From assembly GCA_025935735.1 (NCBI GenBank), contig JAICUS010000056.1, positions 1 to 16,842 of the forward strand: a stretch of 16,842 bases of DNA, written 5' to 3'. Positions within the stretch are counted from its first letter, which is position 1. Each line of letters begins with the position of its first letter. The translations under genes and the position numbers were made by a program. The notes below the pieces were generated by a model, which ran no database searches, was not told where the DNA came from, and saw nothing but the letters and a program-made list of their open reading frames with translations. Below, piece by piece: positions 13,733 to 16,842 of the stretch. This DNA comes from Solirubrobacteraceae bacterium (GTDB lineage: Bacteria > Actinomycetota > Thermoleophilia > Solirubrobacterales > Solirubrobacteraceae).

Positions 13733-14371
13733 TCAGCTCGCGGCGGCGATCTCGACGAGCGTGATGCGGCAGTCGCGGCGCACGGGGTCGTGCTCGCTGG
13801 CGCCGACGCGCAGCGGCGCGCCGATCGCGCCCAGCACGCCGTCGACCACGCCGGTGACCAGCCGGCAGATGAGCTCCGGCCGGTCGGAGGCGATGAGCGG
13901 GCACGGGCAGCCGGTGAGATGCACGCCGCCGTCGCCCACGTCGGCGTCGTAGCCCAGCCCGCGCAGGATCTCCGGCGCGCGGTCGCGTAGGTCGTACTGG
14001 CCGGGGCGCCCGACGAGGTAGCGGCCCCATTCGCGGCCCACCTGGCGCAGCTCGTCGCCGGTCATCCCGGCCCGGCCGACCGCGGCGGCCAGCAGCTCCG
14101 CCAGGCCCATGAAGTCGTAGTCCAGGCGCTCGCCGGACGGCGTCAACCGGTATTGCACGCCCGGCCGCCCGGGGCCGGCGGCCGGCCGCGGCTCGGCGGC
14201 GATCAGCCCCGCCTCCTCCAGCGCGGCGACGTGCACGCGGATGGTGTTCTCGTGCGCGCCGGCCGCCTCGGCGAGCTCCGAGGCCGACGCCTTCCCGGCG
14301 CCCAGGCGCTCGAGCACGCTCAGGCGCACGGGGTGGCCGACGGCGTTCACGGCTGTCTTCAGGTCGGCCAT
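13733..14371 (-). CDS. Winged-helix regulator with SufR-like cysteine set
   Basis: A 212-residue transcriptional regulator. The N-terminal winged helix (about 3-83) has HPVRLSVLERLGAGKASASELAEAAGAHENTIRVHVAALEEAGLI and a wing with GPGRPGVQYRLTPSGE. The C-terminal half has GCPCPLIASDRPELIC and ends RRDCRITLVEI, giving cysteines at 155, 157, 169 and 201. This resembles the CPF...C...C pattern of SufR-type and related regulators that bind an iron-sulfur cluster, so redox, iron or NO sensing is plausible but inferred. ATG at 14371 has only a weak AAGG site. A 21-base inverted repeat overlaps that region and may be its own operator. It lies 49 bases after ccmH on the same strand and may be read with the cytochrome c maturation genes. 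Targets are unknown. Confidence 0.85.
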   Translation of the reverse strand: MADLKTAVNAVGHPVRLSVLERLGAGKASASELAEAAGAHENTIRVHVAALEEAGLIAAEPRPAAGPGRPGVQYRLTPSGERLDYDFMGLAELLAAAVGRAGMTGDELRQVGREWGRYLVGRPGQYDLRDRAPEILRGLGYDADVGDGGVHLTGCPCPLIASDRPELICRLVTGVVDGVLGAIGAPLRVGASEHDPVRRDCRITLVEIAAAS

Positions 14372-14376
14372 CGGAA

Positions 14377-14397
14377 CCTTCGAGCCTACTTCAAAGG
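14377..14397. promoter_or_regulatory. 21-base inverted repeat before the regulator gene
   Basis: CCTTCGA (14377-14383) and TCAAAGG (14391-14397) form an inverted repeat with 6 of 7 matches around seven bases. The centre-to-centre spacing is about one and a half helical turns. It ends six bases before the regulator's ATG and overlaps its ribosome site, so it is a candidate autoregulatory operator. Confidence 0.45.
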
Positions 14398-14420
14398 CGC
14401 CAGGTTTCCATGAGGCGTTG

Positions 14421-14870
14421 TCAGCGCAGCCGGTCGAGCTCGGCCTCCAGCCGGCGGCGTTCGGCGGCGGTGGCGGCGCGCGGCGCGGCGGGCGCGGGGC
14501 GGCGCCGCCAGCGGCGCAGCAGCAGCGCGGTGGCGGCGATCGCGGCGATGCCGCCGAGGAGCGGGACGAGGTACGCGCTGGCCGCGAAGCCGCGGCGCGG
14601 CGGCAGCGCGAGCACGGACGGCCCGAGCTGCGCGACGAGCTCGTCCTTGACCTGCTGCTTGGTCTCGCAGCGGCGCACGAGCCGCTGGATGAGCGCCCGC
14701 TCGCGCGCCGCCAGCGGCGACTCGCGCGCCACGGCCAGCGACTCCCCGCACACGGGGCACATCACCTCGTCCTCGAGGTCGGCCACGCTGGTCCGCGGGC
14801 ACGCGGCGGCGGCCGCGCCGGGCGCGCCGAGCAGCAGGAAGGCGAGCGCCAGGGCGAGGACGCGGGTCAC
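14421..14870 (-). CDS. ccmH: Cytochrome c maturation protein CcmH
   Basis: A 149-residue membrane-anchored thiol protein of System I cytochrome c maturation, which keeps the apocytochrome haem-binding cysteines reduced and passes it to the ligation complex. A signal/anchor sequence (1-21) is followed by DEVMCPVCGESLAVARESPLA with the CxxC at C37 and C40, corresponding to the family's LRCxxC. Then come ETKQQVKDELVAQLGPSVLALPPRRG, a membrane helix at about 107-127, and a basic, helical tail (AERRRLEAELDRLR). A further cysteine (RRCETKQ) is unusual for the family and may be functional. GTG at 14870 overlaps the ccmG stop as GTGA, which fixes the start and indicates coupling. It is the last gene of the operon ccmF-(ccmI-like)-ccmG-ccmH. 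Confidence 0.92.
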   Translation of the reverse strand: MTRVLALALAFLLLGAPGAAAAACPRTSVADLEDEVMCPVCGESLAVARESPLAARERALIQRLVRRCETKQQVKDELVAQLGPSVLALPPRRGFAASAYLVPLLGGIAAIAATALLLRRWRRRPAPAAPRAATAAERRRLEAELDRLR

Positions 14871-15412
14871 GTGGCCTCGCCCAGCAGCGGCGCGACCTGC
14901 TCGACCATGAACGCGTCGTCGACCGGGCCGCGCTTGACCGCGGCGACGCGGCCGCGGCGGTCGAGCACGATGGTCTCCGGGTAGCCGGTGACGCCGAACT
15001 CGCGGGCGGCCTCGCCGTCGCGGTCGCGCAGCAGCGGGTAGGTCAGCTTCATCTTGCGCGCGAAGCCGAGCGCGTCGGACGCCACGTCCTCGGTGTCGAC
15101 GCCGACGACCGTCGCGCCCTGGCCGGACAGCCGCTTCTGCCAGCGCTCCAGCAGCGGGCTCTCGTCCCGGCACGGCGTGCACCAGGACGCCCAGAAGTTG
15201 ACCACCACGACCCGGCCGCGCCAGTCCGCCGGGCGCGCGACTCCCTGCGCCCCCAGCCGCGGGAGCCGGAACGCCGGGGCGGCCGGGCGGCGGCCCTCGG
15301 CCAGCGCGCGGTCCAGGGTGCGCGAGCCGTGCTGGTGCGCCACGCCGTAGCCCAGCAGCACGACGATCAGCGCGATCAGCGGCAGGAAGATCGCCGCGCG
15401 GGCGTACCTCAT
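14867..15412 (-). CDS. ccmG: Thioredoxin-like CcmG/DsbE (TlpA family)
   Basis: A 181-residue membrane-anchored thioredoxin-fold protein that reduces disulfides outside the membrane during cytochrome c assembly. An N-terminal anchor helix (6-23) is followed by the redoxin domain: RGRVVVVNFWASWCTPCRDESPLLERW with active-site C78 and C81, the DTEDVASDALGFARK segment and PLLRDRDGEAAREFGVTGYPETIVLDRRGRV. The cis-proline P145 is in GYPET. The CTPC active site and the GVTGYPET block are typical of CcmG/ResA. ATG at 15412 overlaps the upstream gene's stop (ATGA), and its own stop overlaps ccmH (GTGA). The gene sits between ccmF and ccmH, which favours a ccmG role over a general TlpA. Confidence 0.93.
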   Translation of the reverse strand: MRYARAAIFLPLIALIVVLLGYGVAHQHGSRTLDRALAEGRRPAAPAFRLPRLGAQGVARPADWRGRVVVVNFWASWCTPCRDESPLLERWQKRLSGQGATVVGVDTEDVASDALGFARKMKLTYPLLRDRDGEAAREFGVTGYPETIVLDRRGRVAAVKRGPVDDAFMVEQVAPLLGEAT

Positions 15413-15648
15413 TCGCGCAGCGCCTCCAGCGCCTCGGCGCGCAGCACCGCGTCGAGGTCGCGGTGCTCGGCGGGGGAGAGCTTGCCCATCCGGGCGTCGA
15501 GCTCGGCGTCGCGGATGGCGACCAGCCGGGCCTCGCGCTCGAGCGCCGCCGCCGTCGGCTCGGGCGCCGGCGCCGCGCCCCGGCGCAGCGGCGCCGACAC
15601 CCAGCGCGCGACCAGGACGAGCAGCACCAGGAAGAGGACGAGGTCCAT
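15409..15648 (-). CDS. Small CcmI-like membrane protein
   Basis: A 79-residue protein with one N-terminal membrane helix (MDLVLFLVLLVLVARWVS, 1-18), a Pro/Ala linker, and a charged helical hairpin. The hairpin contains LEREARLVAIRDAELDARMGKLSPAEHRDLDAVLRAEALEALRE (36-79). The 'IRDxE.D...GKLS..E...L...LR.EA' pattern is that of the N-terminal region of CcmI, the apocytochrome c chaperone. The long TPR domain that normally follows is absent, so this is a minimal version. ATG at 15648 shares a base with the ccmF stop (TGATG), and its stop overlaps the ccmG start. The position between ccmF and ccmG supports a cytochrome c role. Whether it acts as CcmI or only stabilises CcmF is not known. Confidence 0.82.
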   Translation of the reverse strand: MDLVLFLVLLVLVARWVSAPLRRGAAPAPEPTAAALEREARLVAIRDAELDARMGKLSPAEHRDLDAVLRAEALEALRE

Positions 15649-16842
15649 CAGACCGCCTTCGCCGGGACGCGGCGCGGCAGGCGGGCGAGGGCAGGCAGCC
15701 GCAGCCCGGGCGGCCAGATCGCGATCAGCCCGCCGAGCACGGCGAGCCAGCCGCCCCACCACACCCAGGCGGTGAGCGGCGCGACGATCACCCGGAAGGC
15801 GACGGGCGTGGGTTGCTCGCGGTAGCGCTGGGCGAACGCGCCGAGGAACAGCGGCTCGAGCGAGCGGTCGGCCAGCGGGAAGCGCTTGTCGATCCCGTCG
15901 ATCATGCTCTGGTAGGGCTGCAGGTCCGGCTCGGCGGCGGTCCACAGGTCGCGGTCCGCCGAGGAGTCGAGCCCCACCTCGCTGGTCGACTCGCCGTCGA
16001 ACCAGCGGGCGAGCGTGCCCTCGCCGTCGGGGTTCGCCACGGGGTAGTAGCCGCGGCGCGGGCGCAGCGTGGCCACGTGACGCCCGTCCCGGCGCACGTC
16101 GAGGATCGCGCCGAGCGTGAGCTTCTCCGCGGTCAGCCGGGTCGTGGGCGCGACGTAACGCACGTCGTAGCCGGCCACCGACGTCGACTGCCCCGGCTTC
16201 AGCCGCGCGTCGCGCACGTGCTGGAACGCGCTGGAGGCCGCCACGCCGACCAGGCTCAGGGCGATCCCCGCGTGCACGAGGTAGCCGCCGTAGCGGCGCC
16301 GGTTGCGGGCCACCAGCCCGGCCAGCGCGACCGGCCAGGCGCGGCCGGTCGACGCCCCGCGGGCGCGGGTGCCGCGCCAGTACTCCTGCGCCACCGCGGC
16401 CAGCGCGAACGCGGCCGCGCAGAACAGCGCGGCGGCCCGCGGCGCGCCCGGCACCGGCGCCACCGCGAGCCCCACGCCGGTCAGCGCCGCCGCGCCGCAC
16501 GGCACGGCCAGGTTGCGCCGCGCCGAGCGCACGCTCCCCCGCCGCCAGGCCAGCAGCGGACCGAGCCCCGACAGCAGTACGACCGCGATGGCCAGCGGCA
16601 CGGTGTAACGGCCGAACCACGGCGGCCCGACGGTCGCCCGCGTGCCGGTCAGCAGCTGGGAGGTGAGCGGGAAGAACGTCCCCCAGGCGATCACCGCCGC
16701 GAGCCCGACCAGCACGACGTTGTTGAGCACGAACACCGCCTCGCGCGACACCAGCGACTCCAGCCGCGCCGGCGTGCGCAGCAGTTCGGCGCGGGCCAGC
16801 AGCATCCCGGCGCAGACGAACAGCAGCACGGCGATGAAGACC
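15648..16842 (-). CDS. ccmF: Haem lyase subunit CcmF, N-terminus beyond the right edge
   Basis: The C-terminal 397 residues of CcmF, the integral membrane protein that attaches haem to apocytochrome c in System I. The frame is open to base 16842, so roughly 250 residues or more are missing. Visible landmarks are SREAVFVLNNVVLVGLAAVIAWGTFFPLTSQLLTG, VGPPWFGRYTVPLAIAVVLLSGLGPLLAW, NRRRYGGYLVHAGIALSLVGVAASSAF with a conserved-type histidine, and a large extracytoplasmic domain including RRGYYPVANPDGEGTLARW and LYSMID-like YQSMIDGIDKRF. Near the end come the VIVAPLTAWVWWGGWLAVLGG helix and a basic tail. It is the most upstream gene visible in the operon and overlaps the CcmI-like gene by one base. 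Confidence 0.95.
   Translation of the reverse strand, partial: VFIAVLLFVCAGMLLARAELLRTPARLESLVSREAVFVLNNVVLVGLAAVIAWGTFFPLTSQLLTGTRATVGPPWFGRYTVPLAIAVVLLSGLGPLLAWRRGSVRSARRNLAVPCGAAALTGVGLAVAPVPGAPRAAALFCAAAFALAAVAQEYWRGTRARGASTGRAWPVALAGLVARNRRRYGGYLVHAGIALSLVGVAASSAFQHVRDARLKPGQSTSVAGYDVRYVAPTTRLTAEKLTLGAILDVRRDGRHVATLRPRRGYYPVANPDGEGTLARWFDGESTSEVGLDSSADRDLWTAAEPDLQPYQSMIDGIDKRFPLADRSLEPLFLGAFAQRYREQPTPVAFRVIVAPLTAWVWWGGWLAVLGGLIAIWPPGLRLPALARLPRRVPAKAV

Overview
The window is very GC-rich, uses GTG starts often, and overlaps genes tightly. All of it is coding or short intergenic DNA; no gap without a gene exceeds 300 bases. Base composition and gene content fit a high-GC actinobacterium. 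The Thermoleophilia/Solirubrobacterales or Rubrobacter region of the phylum is my best guess, but that is inference without a marker gene. I see no tRNA, rRNA, insertion sequence, CRISPR array or phage gene.

Left block (1-6065, all minus strand). Reading leftwards from 6065: a YceI-like protein, a TDT-family ten-helix transporter, a four-helix membrane protein, a Cys-free SQR/NDH-2-like flavoprotein, a 95-residue two-helix membrane protein, and a phosphoketolase whose C-terminus lies off the left edge. Possible shared regulatory words lie upstream of several of these genes, and a strong G-quadruplex motif sits just upstream of the flavoprotein.

Central block (6253-12295). A plus-strand operon encodes a DUF6544-type protein, a second Cys-free flavoprotein paralogous to the first, and a protein with two copies of the same four-cysteine module, coupled by a GTGA overlap. 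It converges on a tandem universal stress protein across a perfect hairpin with the stop codon in its loop. Divergent from the stress protein is a NarK-like nitrate/nitrite transporter, followed by a secreted propeller-like protein of unknown role. Flavoproteins, a stress protein, a nitrate transporter, phosphoketolase and small membrane proteins together suggest a redox, low-oxygen or dormancy gene set. It recalls the mycobacterial DosR regulon in content, but I find no canonical DosR box.

Right block (12338-16842, all minus strand). A secreted aldose 1-epimerase has a textbook TTGACA-N17-TACGAT promoter and a LacI-type operator. Upstream are a winged-helix regulator with a SufR-like cysteine set and a System I cytochrome c maturation operon: ccmF (5' end off the right edge), a tiny CcmI-like protein, ccmG and ccmH, joined by 1-4 base overlaps.

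The best candidate for an undescribed system is the flavoprotein plus double four-cysteine protein operon at 6253-8868, with its flavoprotein paralogue at 2708-3796.
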